64,000 bases of DNA from Nocardia nova (GTDB lineage: Bacteria > Actinomycetota > Actinomycetes > Mycobacteriales > Mycobacteriaceae): assembly GCF_002933465.1 (NCBI RefSeq), contig NZ_PSZE01000034.1:1-64000 (forward strand). The letters run 5' to 3'. The position numbers and the translations under genes are program-made. Shown piece after piece: positions 1 through 8,007 of the stretch (the stretch's first letter is position 1; each line of letters begins with the position of its first letter). The notes under the pieces were generated by a model. That model did no database searches. It was given only the letters and a program-made list of their open reading frames with translations, and was not told where the DNA came from.

Positions 1-170
1 GAAATCGTCGCCGTAATCAAATACGCCGTCGTCGCCCACGCCTGCTGATCGAAACCATGCAAACTATTCGCGATCCGGACAATCGCCACACTCACAATAT
101 TCTGATCCAGCGCCGCCAGAAACATCCCCAGCAACAAACCGGACAAAATAGTCAAAACCTGCCGATGCGA
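1..170. repeat. 170-bp perfect duplicate, copy 1
   Basis: Bases 1-170 match 10297-10466 at every position I compared; the first difference is 171 (C) against 10467 (G). The repeat may extend left beyond the window. It covers the first transmembrane segments of two MFS paralogues. Identity that includes third codon positions, while the flanking 5' codons and the MarR genes have diverged, points to recent gene conversion or recombination. Confidence 0.9.
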
Positions 171-254
171 CAGAGACGGCCGCACGTCCGCCGGCGGCGC
201 GACGGTCGGAGCGTTCGGCTGCGCTGGCGGAGCCTCACTGGTCGAAGTCGTCAT
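1..254 (-). CDS. MFS drug-efflux transporter, N-terminal part (runs off left edge)
   Basis: The frame starts at an ATG at 252-254 and runs off the window with about 84 residues visible. After an Ala/Pro-rich cytoplasmic head it reads into the first membrane segment of a 14-TM DHA2 (EmrB/QacA) major facilitator, with the family signature LAALDQNIVSVAI. These transporters export drugs or lipophilic compounds using the proton gradient. The gene lies 13 nt after the stop of a MarR regulator and is almost certainly co-transcribed with it. Its coding bases 1-170 are identical to those of the second MFS gene at 7980-10532. Whether it also has that gene's C-terminal repeats cannot be seen. Confidence 0.85.
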   Translation of the reverse strand, partial: MTTSTSEAPPAQPNAPTVAPPADVRPSLSHRQVLTILSGLLLGMFLAALDQNIVSVAIVRIANSLHGFDQQAWATTAYLITATI

Positions 255-267
255 GTGTATGTAAGCC

Positions 268-777
268 CTAATTCGAATCGGCTGTTGCAGTGGATTTTTC
301 GGCTGTGAATTCTTCGATGCCGCTGACCAGCAGCTCGAGGAGATCGGTAAATCTGGCCCGTTCGTCGGCGGGCCACTCGGCCATCACCCCGGCCAGCCAG
401 CGGTTGCGGTTTCGACGGTTCTCCTCGAAGACCCGCACCCCCTTGGCGGTGGGCGCCAGCACGCAGGCCCGCCCGTCCACGGGGTCGGCTCGGCGTTCCA
501 CCAGGCCGTGCGCCACCAGCGATCGAGTCTGCCTGCTGATGGTCGATGTTTCGGTGTGCAGGGTGTCCGCCAGCTTCCCCGTTCGCTGCGGACCGTCATG
601 CACCAGGCAGAACAGCACGGAGTAGGCCGATCGTTCCAGACCGTCCGGACCGTACTTGGCTGTATGCGATTTGGTTCTGCCGATCGCCCGCATCAACCGG
701 ATCAGCTGGCCGCCGAGTCGATCGGCCACATCCTGTTCGGTGACGCCGGCGCCGGGATCACGGGCATCGACGACCAT
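268..777 (-). CDS. MarR-family transcriptional regulator
   Basis: 169 residues, normal for MarR. The winged helix-turn-helix is clear: a recognition-helix stretch STISRQTRSLVAHGLVERR is followed by the wing, with the family DPxDGRA motif (DPVDGRACVL). The ATG at 775-777 has an AGAAGGAAG ribosome site just upstream. MarR dimers usually repress a neighbouring efflux gene until a phenolic or lipophilic ligand binds. The MFS gene begins 13 nt downstream, and a palindromic operator lies 48 nt upstream of the start. It is a clear paralogue of the regulator at 10529-11041; the DNA-binding helices are nearly identical and the ends differ. Confidence 0.9.
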   Translation of the reverse strand: MVVDARDPGAGVTEQDVADRLGGQLIRLMRAIGRTKSHTAKYGPDGLERSAYSVLFCLVHDGPQRTGKLADTLHTETSTISRQTRSLVAHGLVERRADPVDGRACVLAPTAKGVRVFEENRRNRNRWLAGVMAEWPADERARFTDLLELLVSGIEEFTAEKSTATADSN

Positions 778-824
778 GACCGAACTTCCTTCTACCCACG
801 ACGCATTTGATTAGCATGTACAAC

Positions 825-843
825 TAGTTGCTGAGGCCAACTA
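825..843. promoter_or_regulatory. MarR operator, copy 1 (TAGTTG-N7-CAACTA)
   Basis: A perfect inverted repeat, TAGTTG and CAACTA separated by 7 bases, lies 48 nt upstream of the MarR start. On the minus strand a -10-like TATAGT (complement of 840-845) overlaps its right arm, so a bound dimer would block RNA polymerase. The same arms, spacer length and flanking GTACAA and ATACA bases recur upstream of the second MarR gene at 11090-11108. Confidence 0.7.
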
Positions 844-1012
844 TACATACGTTCGGATCCCACTCGCACGTACCCCGGCTCACACCCGGGAACACCGAAC
901 CGGACACGCCGAGCGCAATCCGGACATCTCGGGATTACCGGTGGTTTGCTCGAGCTGTCGCATTTCCGGCTCTGATCGATCGGCAAGTCGACGCGGAAGG
1001 ACCGAACTGACC

Positions 1013-1669
1013 ATGTCTGCGCCAATCGACCCCGTCCGAATTCCGGCCCAGCCGACAAATCAAACTCCGAACACCGCGGATTCCGCAACGCATTTTTCGG
1101 CTGCCTTCGCCTCGCCGATCGGCTCGGCAACCTCGTCGCCATCTTTCGACCTCACCCGGACCGCAGCCGAAATTGTGACCGAAGCGACACCATCGCCCCA
1201 TCTCCGCCGCGCCGCTCTCGCCGCGTTCTGCGCGCTGTGGCTGGTCGGCGCACCGACGGCCCTCGTCGCGACGGCCGGCGCCGAGTGCGGGCCCGCCTGC
1301 GCCGACACCTCCGGATCGGCATCCGGTTCGGCCTCGGGTTCGGCGGCATCCTCCGGTTCCGCCACCGCGGGTCTGCTGCTGGGCCTGCCGATGAAGGCGG
1401 TCGCTCTCACGATCGTCCCGGTTCCGCAGTTCCCCTCGTTCGACAACGTGATCACACACGAGAGCAGCTGGAATCCGTTCGCGGTCAATCCGGAATCGGG
1501 CGCCTACGGTCTGGGGCAGGCGTTGCCGCCGGAGCGGATGGCCTCCCACGGGGTGGACTGGATGATCAACCCGGTGACCCAGCTCCGCTGGACCTACGAC
1601 TACATGGTCGAGCGGTACGGCAGCCCCGACGGGGCCTGGGCGTTCTGGCAGTCCCACCACTGGTACTAG
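1013..1669 (+). CDS. Secreted lytic-transglycosylase-like protein
   Basis: 218 residues from the ATG at 1013, chosen because GGAAGG lies 12 nt upstream; longer in-frame starts lack one. Residues 1-64 are polar. A hydrophobic segment at about 66-90 (AALAAFCALWLVGAPTALVA) looks like a signal peptide or membrane anchor with an unusually long N-region. A Gly/Ser/Ala linker follows, then a C-terminal domain with HESSWNPFAVNPESGAYGLG and a Trp/His-rich end, the pattern of SLT-like peptidoglycan transglycosylases in which the first Glu is catalytic. It probably remodels cell wall outside the membrane. The start is less certain than the family. Confidence 0.75.
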   Translation: MSAPIDPVRIPAQPTNQTPNTADSATHFSAAFASPIGSATSSPSFDLTRTAAEIVTEATPSPHLRRAALAAFCALWLVGAPTALVATAGAECGPACADTSGSASGSASGSAASSGSATAGLLLGLPMKAVALTIVPVPQFPSFDNVITHESSWNPFAVNPESGAYGLGQALPPERMASHGVDWMINPVTQLRWTYDYMVERYGSPDGAWAFWQSHHWY

Positions 1670-1672
1670 CCC

Positions 1673-1767
1673 TCGATTGTCGCCGGACCACTTCAGCTGT
1701 CACAATCGAAGGCAGGGTTGCGAGCACTCTGAATGCTGTAACCCGCGAGGTCATACCCCCCGCGGGT
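1673..1767 (+). promoter_or_regulatory. Structured 5' leader of the DUF475 gene
   Basis: Three inverted repeats precede the gene at 1792. TCGATTGT (1673-1680) pairs with ACAATCGA (1702-1709). GGGTT and AGCA (1715-1726) pair with TGCT and AACCC (1734-1744). ACCCGCG (1741-1747) pairs with CGCGGGT (1761-1767). The last two share bases 1741-1744 and so exclude one another, as in attenuators and riboswitches. TerC-like genes in other bacteria often carry manganese-sensing yybP-ykoY leaders, but I do not see that consensus here. Confidence 0.35.
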
Positions 1768-1791
1768 GTCGAATTGACGAAAGGCATCGGC

Positions 1792-3021
1792 ATGTTCGTG
1801 CGAGTTTTCGCCCTGTCGTTCCTGGTTGCCGCGGCGTCTCTCGTCGTCGCGCTGCTGTACGGCGGGCCGGAGGCCGTGGTGCTGGTCGCAGCCCTCGGCG
1901 TTCTCGAGGTATCACTGTCGTTCGACAACGCGGTGGTCAATGCCAGTGTCCTGCAACGCATGAGCGCGTTCTGGCAGCGCATTTTCCTGACCGTGGGCAT
2001 GGTGATCGCGGTCTTCGGTATGCGCCTGGTGTTCCCGCTGGTGGTGGTCGCGATCGGTGCGCATCTGGACCCGATCGAGGCGCTGCGGCTGGCGATGAAC
2101 CCTCCCGCCGGCGGCGCGCCGTTCTTCTCCGACGGCCGGCCCAGTTACGAGACGCTGCTCAACGACGCCAATCCGAAGATCGCGGCCTTCGGCGGCATGT
2201 TCCTGCTGCTACTGTTCCTGAACTACATCTGCACCCAGCGTGAGGTCACCTGGCTGAGCTGGCTGGAGCGACCGCTGGCGCGGATCGGGCGGTTCTCGAT
2301 GTTCACGGTGGTGATCGCGCTGATCGCATTGGTGCTCACCGCCGGTGTGCTCGCCCCCAACAACAAAGCCGACGTCGTCATGGTCTCCGGCGCTCTCGGC
2401 ATGGCTACCTACTTCCTCGTCGACGGTCTCGGCGCGCATTTCGAGAACGAGCAGCCCGGCCAGGGCCCCTCGCGCGCCGCCGTTCTGACCGGGCGCGCCG
2501 CCTTCTTCGGCTTCATCTATCTGGAAGTGCTGGACGCCTCGTTCTCCTTCGACGGCGTGATCGGCGCCTTCGCCATCAGTGCGGATCCGATCGTCATCGC
2601 CCTGGGACTGGGTCTGATCGGCGCGATGTTCGTCCGTTCGATCACCGTCTACCTGGTCCGGCGCGGCACTCTGGCCGAATACATCTACCTCGAACACGGT
2701 GCGCACTGGGCGATCGGCGCGCTCGCGGCGATCCTGCTGGTCTCCACCGGCCACCACCTGAACGAGGTGGTTACCGGCCTGCTGGGAGTGGGGATCATCG
2801 CCGCGGCCTACATCAGCAGCATCGTTCACAAACGGCGCCACCCGGCGCCCGCTGCCACCGAGACCGAGCTGGAGCATCTGTCCCTCGGCGGGGACGAACT
2901 GACGCTGCGCGGCGACCCCGGCGAGCTGTCCAGCCTCGACGGCGGGTTCCCCATCGATCGGGTCACGGTGGACGGCGACGCGCTGCCGGCGCGGGACAAG
3001 CTCAACACCGAAGCGCACTGA
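1792..3021 (+). CDS. DUF475 / TerC-like integral membrane protein
   Basis: 409 residues. The ATG at 1792 is chosen for AAAGG 7 nt upstream; an in-frame TTG at 1774 is possible. It has about nine hydrophobic segments. Two repeated acidic motifs, LEVSLSFDNAVVNASVL near the N-terminus and LEVLDASFSFDGVIGAF past the middle, carry the S-F-D-N/D-G-V signature of the TerC/DUF475 fold, where the Asp residues are thought to bind metal. The last 75 residues are a charged cytoplasmic tail. Relatives are linked to tellurite resistance and manganese or calcium export. The leader contains competing hairpins that may regulate it. The substrate is unproven. Confidence 0.85.
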   Translation: MFVRVFALSFLVAAASLVVALLYGGPEAVVLVAALGVLEVSLSFDNAVVNASVLQRMSAFWQRIFLTVGMVIAVFGMRLVFPLVVVAIGAHLDPIEALRLAMNPPAGGAPFFSDGRPSYETLLNDANPKIAAFGGMFLLLLFLNYICTQREVTWLSWLERPLARIGRFSMFTVVIALIALVLTAGVLAPNNKADVVMVSGALGMATYFLVDGLGAHFENEQPGQGPSRAAVLTGRAAFFGFIYLEVLDASFSFDGVIGAFAISADPIVIALGLGLIGAMFVRSITVYLVRRGTLAEYIYLEHGAHWAIGALAAILLVSTGHHLNEVVTGLLGVGIIAAAYISSIVHKRRHPAPAATETELEHLSLGGDELTLRGDPGELSSLDGGFPIDRVTVDGDALPARDKLNTEAH

Positions 3022-3096
3022 GGGCCGACGACCGGCGCCGGCGTATCGAGGACTACCGCACGAGTTCGCTGCCGAGCCCGGTCGTATTCTCGGAGC

Positions 3097-3732
3097 ATGA
3101 GGTCGCGGCCGCTGACATTGATCCAGGATGAACTCGTCGACTACGACAAGGCCATGGAGCGCATGGCCGAACTGGTGGAACAGCGCCAGCGCGACGAACG
3201 TCGGGATACGTTGTGGCTGCTCAGCCACCCACAGGTCTATACGATCGGGCGCCGGACGCCGAGTGCGCATCTCCCCGATCCGGACCACGGGATTCCGGTG
3301 GTCGAGACCACCCGCGGCGGGCAGCTCACCTATCACGGCCCGGGACAGCTGGTCGGATATCTCGTCGTGAAACTCGGTGACGGCGAGGGCGTGGTGGACT
3401 ATATCCGCGAGGTCGAGCACCGCCTGGTCGCCGCGCTGGACTGGCTGGGCATCCGGGCGCAACGCCGCGACACCCCACCGGGTTCGGAACTGCTCACCGG
3501 CGTGTGGACCGTCGAGACCGGCCGCAAGATCGTCTCCATCGGCATGCGGCAGAGCCGCGGCGTCACCAGTCACGGATTCGCGCTGAACGTCGACGGCGAT
3601 CTGGAGCCGTGGCAGTGGGCCGTCGCCTGCGGGCTGCCCGATGTGGATATGACGTCGGTGCGGCGCGAACAGCCGGGCGCGCGAATGGATCAGGTCCGGC
3701 CGATCGTGGCGGAGGCGTTCGAGGCCGTCTGA
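3097..3732 (+). CDS. lipB: Octanoyl-[ACP]:protein N-octanoyltransferase LipB
   Basis: 211 residues, normal length. LipB moves octanoate from acyl carrier protein to the lipoyl domains of 2-oxoacid dehydrogenases and GcvH in the cytoplasm, before LipA inserts sulfur. Visible motifs are RGGQLTYHGPGQLVGY (73-88), RKIVSIG with the catalytic Lys near 144, and ACGLPD with the acyl-accepting Cys near 178. lipA is not adjacent, and its 3' end overlaps the convergent PntA-like gene by 43 nt. Mycobacteriales usually have a lipB next to lipA, so this could be a second copy; the key residues are intact. Confidence 0.88.
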   Translation: MRSRPLTLIQDELVDYDKAMERMAELVEQRQRDERRDTLWLLSHPQVYTIGRRTPSAHLPDPDHGIPVVETTRGGQLTYHGPGQLVGYLVVKLGDGEGVVDYIREVEHRLVAALDWLGIRAQRRDTPPGSELLTGVWTVETGRKIVSIGMRQSRGVTSHGFALNVDGDLEPWQWAVACGLPDVDMTSVRREQPGARMDQVRPIVAEAFEAV

Positions 3733-4697
3733 GCATTCGGCGGCCCACATTCCGCCAGTCGCAGTATCGACGCGGTTACCGCCGCACTGTAGGCCCGGCT
3801 GGCCGGGGCCGGTCGGCGCGCCGGATAGTTCGAGCGATGGGTCACCACAACGCCGTTGCCCAGCACCACGGTCGCGTCGGTGACGGTCGCCGCGCAGTTG
3901 CCACCGGCCTTGGCGGTCAGGTCGACCACGACCGCACCGTCCCCGAGCGCGTCGAGTGCGGTGCGGTCGACCAGCAGTGGCGCCTGTTGTCCGCGTCGCA
4001 CCGCGGCGCAGAAGACCAGATCCGGTTTGTCCGCACGGATCCGCTCCAGGACGCAGGCGGCGTCGACCTCGCCGGACCAGTGAAAAACATTGGGGCCCTG
4101 GGCATTCAGTGTCTGCCGCAGTTCGGGCCGGCGCCCCAGTATCACGGGCGGTTCGGCCCCGCAGGCGGCTGCCGCGGCGACCGCGGACAGTCCGGCCTGG
4201 CCGCATCCCAGGATCAGTGAGCGGATCGGCCGGCGCACGGTGCGCGGCACCAGCCGCCGGCCGGCGAGATAGGCCACGCTGCCGGCGATCCGGCTCATCG
4301 CCGAGAGCGCGTCCAATTCACCGGTCTCGTGCGAAAAGAGTTCGAACGCTACCGATTCCACGCCCAAGCTGCGCAGTTCGGCGATCTGCGGGGCTCGCCG
4401 CAGCGGGTCCTGGAAGCCGATCAGCGTGAGGTGCGGCCGCCGCGACATCGTGCGCAGATCATGTGTAGTCGGCTTCACCCAAGCCAGCACATCGCAGGCC
4501 GCGACCACGGTGACCGGATCCGCCGCGACGGCTGCCCCCGCGGACCGGTAGGCCGCGTCGCCGAAGCCGGCCGCCCGCCCGGCATTCGCCTCCACGACAA
4601 CTCGCATCCCCGCCGAGGTCAGGCATCGCGCACCGTCCGGTGTCAGCGCCACCCGCCGTTCCCGGGCGGCGGTTTCGCGCAGCACGCCGACGATCAC
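3690..4697 (-). CDS. PntA/alanine-dehydrogenase-like NAD(P)-binding protein
   Basis: 335 residues, GTG start inside the stop of the upstream aminotransferase (GTGA). It has the two-domain AlaDH/PNT fold: N-terminal ERRVALTP and WVKP motifs, then a Rossmann site ILGCGQAGLSA. LDALSAMSRIAG and VDLTAKAGGNC resemble the soluble domain I of transhydrogenase alpha (LDALSSMANIAG, GGNC). The histidine used by true alanine dehydrogenases is absent (the segment reads IGFQDPL), so alanine deamination is unlikely. No pntB follows. I infer a stand-alone soluble dehydrogenase, reductase or imine-handling enzyme working with the aminotransferase. Confidence 0.7.
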   Translation of the reverse strand: MIVGVLRETAARERRVALTPDGARCLTSAGMRVVVEANAGRAAGFGDAAYRSAGAAVAADPVTVVAACDVLAWVKPTTHDLRTMSRRPHLTLIGFQDPLRRAPQIAELRSLGVESVAFELFSHETGELDALSAMSRIAGSVAYLAGRRLVPRTVRRPIRSLILGCGQAGLSAVAAAAACGAEPPVILGRRPELRQTLNAQGPNVFHWSGEVDAACVLERIRADKPDLVFCAAVRRGQQAPLLVDRTALDALGDGAVVVDLTAKAGGNCAATVTDATVVLGNGVVVTHRSNYPARRPAPASRAYSAAVTASILRLAECGPPNAQTASNASATIGRT

Positions 4698-6097
4698 GCC
4701 GGCGGCTCCGCGATACCGCGCCGACGCAGGATGTCGCGATAGGTGGCGCCACCGGCCAGATCCGCGACGAGCCCGCCGAGCCGGTCGAACAGCTCGTCGA
4801 TCAACTCCCGGGACTCGGTGCCGGGGCCGTGCCGGGGTGCGAGGACGTTGAGCCGCACACCCGGCCGCGGTGATCCGGTGCGGCCCAGCGCGACGCTGTC
4901 GATTCCCGCACCGGCCAGCAGCAGATCCTCCAATGCGGCGCTGTCGCCCACCCCGGCCGCGTCCAGAAGAGTGGAATCGGCGACCACGGACACGAACATG
5001 CTGGCGCCGGACCCCAACGGCCGCAATGTATTCGATCCGAATTCGGCGTTGATCGCGGCGATCCGCTCCAAGGCGGTGTCGAACTGTTCGCGCACCAGCT
5101 TCCGGTTGTGCTCAAAATAGGCGTCGGGCGTATGGTCCAGCACGGCACGCACCAAGTGCGTACTCTCCCGCTGAAAGGCGATGGTGAGTCGCGCCCGGAT
5201 GCGTTCCAGCCACTGCGCGTCACCGGAGCAGGCCGCGCCGAGCTTACAGGGGCCGAAGGCGTTGTAGCCCTTGGAATTACCGGTGACCGTCACCATCCGG
5301 TCGTACAGCCGGACCGGACCGTGCGCGGTCGGCACCTCCAGCGCGGCGAGCGGAATGTGCCCGCCGACGATCCGGTCGAAGGCCATATCGCAGACCACCG
5401 GAACACCGGCCGCGACCAGAACCCCTGCCAGCTCCCGCAATTCGTCCGGTGAGTATCGCGTGACGACGGGATTGCCCGGCAGCGTGAGCAACACCGCGCA
5501 GACGTCGTCACCGTGCCGTTCCAGTTCCCGGGCCAGTGCCATCGGGTCGATTCGGAACGAATCGTCCGGAGTCGCCTCCGGAACAACCACTCGCACATCG
5601 AATTTCGCGATGTGGGTGGCGAAGTTCTTGTAGAAGCCCTCGGGACAGACGATCACGCCGCCGGGCCGCACGACCGTGGCGATCACCTCCTCGAGCATCA
5701 GCATGCTCGAATACGGGCAGACGATAACCTCTTCGGGACGAACCCGGACGCCGGCTATTCCGTCGGCGGGGCGGTGCAGCCGGTCGAACAGGCGGGCGGC
5801 GGCCGACTCGCGCAACTCCAGTGGTTGCCGCTTGTCGTAGTCCGGCAGGCCTCGGCGCCGGATCCGATGGGGCGCCACATCGTTCCACGCCCGCCGCAGC
5901 GCGCGCGCCGCCGCCGGATCGATCTCGAATCCGGTTTCGCCGTGATACGCGTCCAGCACACCGTGGTACCGGCGACCGGATCGGCCGAGAAATGGCACTG
6001 TCTCCGGCAGCTGCCGGCGCAGTTCCTTCTTGCGCTCCTCCGAACGCAGGATCAGCCCGGCGGCGGCCCGCCCGGGATGCCGGGGGCCGGTTGTCAC
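4694..6097 (-). CDS. PLP-dependent class I/II aminotransferase
   Basis: 467 residues from the GTG at 6095-6097, which overlaps the regulator's TGA as GTGA; an ATG at 6148 would overlap by 55 nt and is less likely. The fold-type I pattern is clear: a cofactor-binding segment near PYSSMLMLEEVI, LLTLPGNPVVTRYS around the substrate and Asn site, CDMAFDRIVGG with the pyridine-N Asp, and the Schiff-base Lys in TGNSKGYNAFGPCKLG. The C-terminal domain closes with an Arg-containing GVRLNVLAPR. It is translationally coupled on both sides. The substrate is unknown; the operon suggests amino-acid or imine chemistry. Confidence 0.85.
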   Translation of the reverse strand: MTTGPRHPGRAAAGLILRSEERKKELRRQLPETVPFLGRSGRRYHGVLDAYHGETGFEIDPAAARALRRAWNDVAPHRIRRRGLPDYDKRQPLELRESAAARLFDRLHRPADGIAGVRVRPEEVIVCPYSSMLMLEEVIATVVRPGGVIVCPEGFYKNFATHIAKFDVRVVVPEATPDDSFRIDPMALARELERHGDDVCAVLLTLPGNPVVTRYSPDELRELAGVLVAAGVPVVCDMAFDRIVGGHIPLAALEVPTAHGPVRLYDRMVTVTGNSKGYNAFGPCKLGAACSGDAQWLERIRARLTIAFQRESTHLVRAVLDHTPDAYFEHNRKLVREQFDTALERIAAINAEFGSNTLRPLGSGASMFVSVVADSTLLDAAGVGDSAALEDLLLAGAGIDSVALGRTGSPRPGVRLNVLAPRHGPGTESRELIDELFDRLGGLVADLAGGATYRDILRRRGIAEPPA

Positions 6098-7143
6098 AGC
6101 CGCCCTGTTTCCAGCGGCGCCTGGCCTGGGGCCGGGATATCGTTCCACGCTCGAACGAGCGTCTCGCGGAACAGCTCCCGTCCCTCATCGTCGCCCAGAC
6201 GCTCGAACCGGGCCAGTTGCGGATCGGCCAGCAGATCGTTGACCACGATCGCCGAACCGATGCGCCGCAGGTCGTAGAGCTTCTCGAAGCGCCGGACCGC
6301 GAACGCCACATCGTGTTTGAGCACCGAGAAACGCGTCGCGACCCGAGTCTGCCGCGAGTAGTCGTATTCCCCTACGCAGACGTATCGGTCGTCGACGACG
6401 AGCATGCTCTGCGCGTTGCGCGCGTGCTCACGCTTGACCAGCACACTCTCGACACCGGAGCGCGCCTGCCACCACAACTTGTCGTCGTAGGGCCACACAT
6501 CCTCGATGCGGTCCAGAACGTACATGCGCCGCACCGTGACTCGCGGCTCGTGCACCGAATCGGCGAGGCGCACGATCGCGGCATGGTAGTCGTCGCCGAC
6601 GTCACCGCCGATGGTGCCCAGGTCGGCGGTGTGTATCGCGCGAACGGACCGCTCGGCCTGTTCCAGAATAGTCAGCCAGTCGTTGACCGTATTCCACTCC
6701 CACACCGTCGCACTGCGCGAAGGTATCTGCGCCAGCAACTCTTCCGCGCGTTCGAGCTGGCGGGCGGCGATGAGGCGCAGCGGCTCCACCTCCTCGCGCG
6801 CACCCCGGGCGTCTAGCACGGTCTGGGCGATCGTCAACACCCGATCCACGACCGCAGGGTCCTTGCCGAGGAGCACATTGAAACGCATCCGCAGGTCGTA
6901 ATGCCCGCCGGGATCGGACGAGCCGGCGACGCCGTCCATCGGAAGTTCCTGCCCCAGTGCCGAACTCAAACGTTCCCGCAGCGGCAGCGGCGGCACTCGG
7001 GTGCCGTTCTCGATCTGCTGTACGAGGCTGCGCGAACAGTCCGCCTGTTTGGCCAGCGCGGCCTGGGTGAGACCGGACTCGATACGGAGCCGGCGCACCA
7101 GTTCGCCGATCCGCTCGCCACCGTCTGGGTCAGATTGTGTCAC
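6094..7143 (-). CDS. XRE-family regulator with C-terminal sensor domain
   Basis: 349 residues. An N-terminal XRE helix-turn-helix (about 12-70) contains ESGLTQAALAKQADCSRSLVQQ. The remaining 270 residues form an alpha/beta domain with VLVKREHARNAQSMLVVDDR and YVCVGEYDYSRQ, which I cannot assign to a named family. It is the first gene of a three-gene operon. Its stop overlaps the aminotransferase start, so regulator and enzymes are made together. A 23-bp palindrome at 7344-7366 in the divergent promoter region is a candidate site. The effector is unknown; an amino acid or metabolite of the operon is plausible. Confidence 0.8.
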   Translation of the reverse strand: MTQSDPDGGERIGELVRRLRIESGLTQAALAKQADCSRSLVQQIENGTRVPPLPLRERLSSALGQELPMDGVAGSSDPGGHYDLRMRFNVLLGKDPAVVDRVLTIAQTVLDARGAREEVEPLRLIAARQLERAEELLAQIPSRSATVWEWNTVNDWLTILEQAERSVRAIHTADLGTIGGDVGDDYHAAIVRLADSVHEPRVTVRRMYVLDRIEDVWPYDDKLWWQARSGVESVLVKREHARNAQSMLVVDDRYVCVGEYDYSRQTRVATRFSVLKHDVAFAVRRFEKLYDLRRIGSAIVVNDLLADPQLARFERLGDDEGRELFRETLVRAWNDIPAPGQAPLETGRL

Positions 7144-7343
7144 GGTGCAGAATTCTAATCACACGTGGCCCATTGCATCATCGGCTAAACATCAATTTTT
7201 CATTACTCCGGTGAACGCACGTCGAACACAGCTCGGAGATAACGCGAATGTGCCCGGCCTGCCACAGATTCTGCCACAAGACGCCCGAAATCGTTCCGCA
7301 GAGCCAACTTTCACACCTTCGCGCCCATCTGCGGTAATCAATG

Positions 7344-7366
7344 CAGATATTCGCTGGGCATATCTG
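7344..7366. promoter_or_regulatory. Candidate XRE operator (CAGATAT-N9-ATATCTG)
   Basis: Perfect 7-bp arms separated by 9 bases lie in the 387-nt gap between the divergent regulator (start 7143) and the small gene at 7531. The gap is clearly richer in A+T than the coding DNA around it. Apart from this palindrome and the promoter at 7422-7451 I see no gene in it. Confidence 0.45.
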
Positions 7367-7421
7367 ATTGAAGTTGGGCATTGAGGTACCGAAGATATCG
7401 CAGATAAGCACAGATGCTTAG

Positions 7422-7451
7422 TTGACAGCCCCGGAAAGCCGTCCTTAGCAT
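7422..7451 (+). promoter_or_regulatory. Sigma-70-type promoter for the gene at 7531
   Basis: A consensus -35 TTGACA (7422-7427) is followed after 18 bases by TAGCAT (7446-7451), four of six matches to TATAAT. The transcript would start near 7458 and leave a leader of about 70 nt with a strong GGAAGGGG ribosome site before the ATG at 7531. Confidence 0.5.
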
Positions 7452-7530
7452 TTAGCTATAGCCACCGGCTCTCCGTTTATCGGAGCGGCAACGACCGCCG
7501 CAGCGACCGGCTTGGTGGAAGGGGAATGCC

Positions 7531-8007
7531 ATGACGCTTCATATCACCGACTGGTTGATGACCAGCGATGTCACCCCGGAATCTGCCCAGCGTCTGCCCG
7601 CACTTCCCGGGCAGTGGCTGCTGAGCTGGCTGCCCGGCGAGCTTCTGACCCAGGAACAGGCGCTGAGCGGCATGATCGTCGACGAGATCCTGTCCGATCC
7701 GGCTTTCGTGGACGACCTCGGGGCCGTCGAGATGGCCACCCTGCACGCCGCCGAACTCGGCATCACCCTGGACGAGGCGGTGATTCGGCTGTGCGCCCGG
7801 GTCCTCGAGCGCACCGCCCTGCGATCCGGCGATGTCGGACCGGGCGATATCGAGCCCGGGGATATCGGGCCGGGCGATGGGGGGCCGAACACCACCGAAT
7901 ACGGCCCGTTCCGGGGCCACCCGCACCTACCGCACGCCCACCGCACCCCGGTCTCGCTGCACCGGCCGCGGCATACCGATCACGATCTGTCGGCGACGCC
8001 GTCGTAG
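7531..8007 (+). CDS. Hypothetical protein with GPGDI-type repeats
   Basis: 158 residues, family not recognised. The ATG is preceded by GGAAGGGG and a good promoter, which supports a real gene. Residues 1-95 look like a compact acidic helical domain (PALPGQWLLSWLPGELL, then ALSGMIVDEILSDPAFVDDL). Residues 97-114 hold short repeats of the form D-V/I-GPGD, and the tail is His/Pro-rich. It has no membrane segment or signal peptide. It is divergent from the XRE operon and its 3' end overlaps the convergent MFS gene by 28 nt. Control by the XRE regulator is possible. Confidence 0.6.
   Translation: MTLHITDWLMTSDVTPESAQRLPALPGQWLLSWLPGELLTQEQALSGMIVDEILSDPAFVDDLGAVEMATLHAAELGITLDEAVIRLCARVLERTALRSGDVGPGDIEPGDIGPGDGGPNTTEYGPFRGHPHLPHAHRTPVSLHRPRHTDHDLSATPS

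Noticed and set aside
1673..1791. yybP-ykoY manganese riboswitch upstream of DUF475
   Set aside because: Hairpins are present but the conserved core bases of that class are not; reported only as an unnamed structured leader.
2209..4206. Very long minus-strand open frame opposite the DUF475 and lipB genes
   Set aside because: High-GC shadow frame: Arg/Gly-rich with no family motif, while the opposite strand encodes clear proteins.
3690..4697. Alanine dehydrogenase assignment
   Set aside because: The catalytic His of alanine dehydrogenases is missing and the C-terminal motifs are of the transhydrogenase-alpha type.
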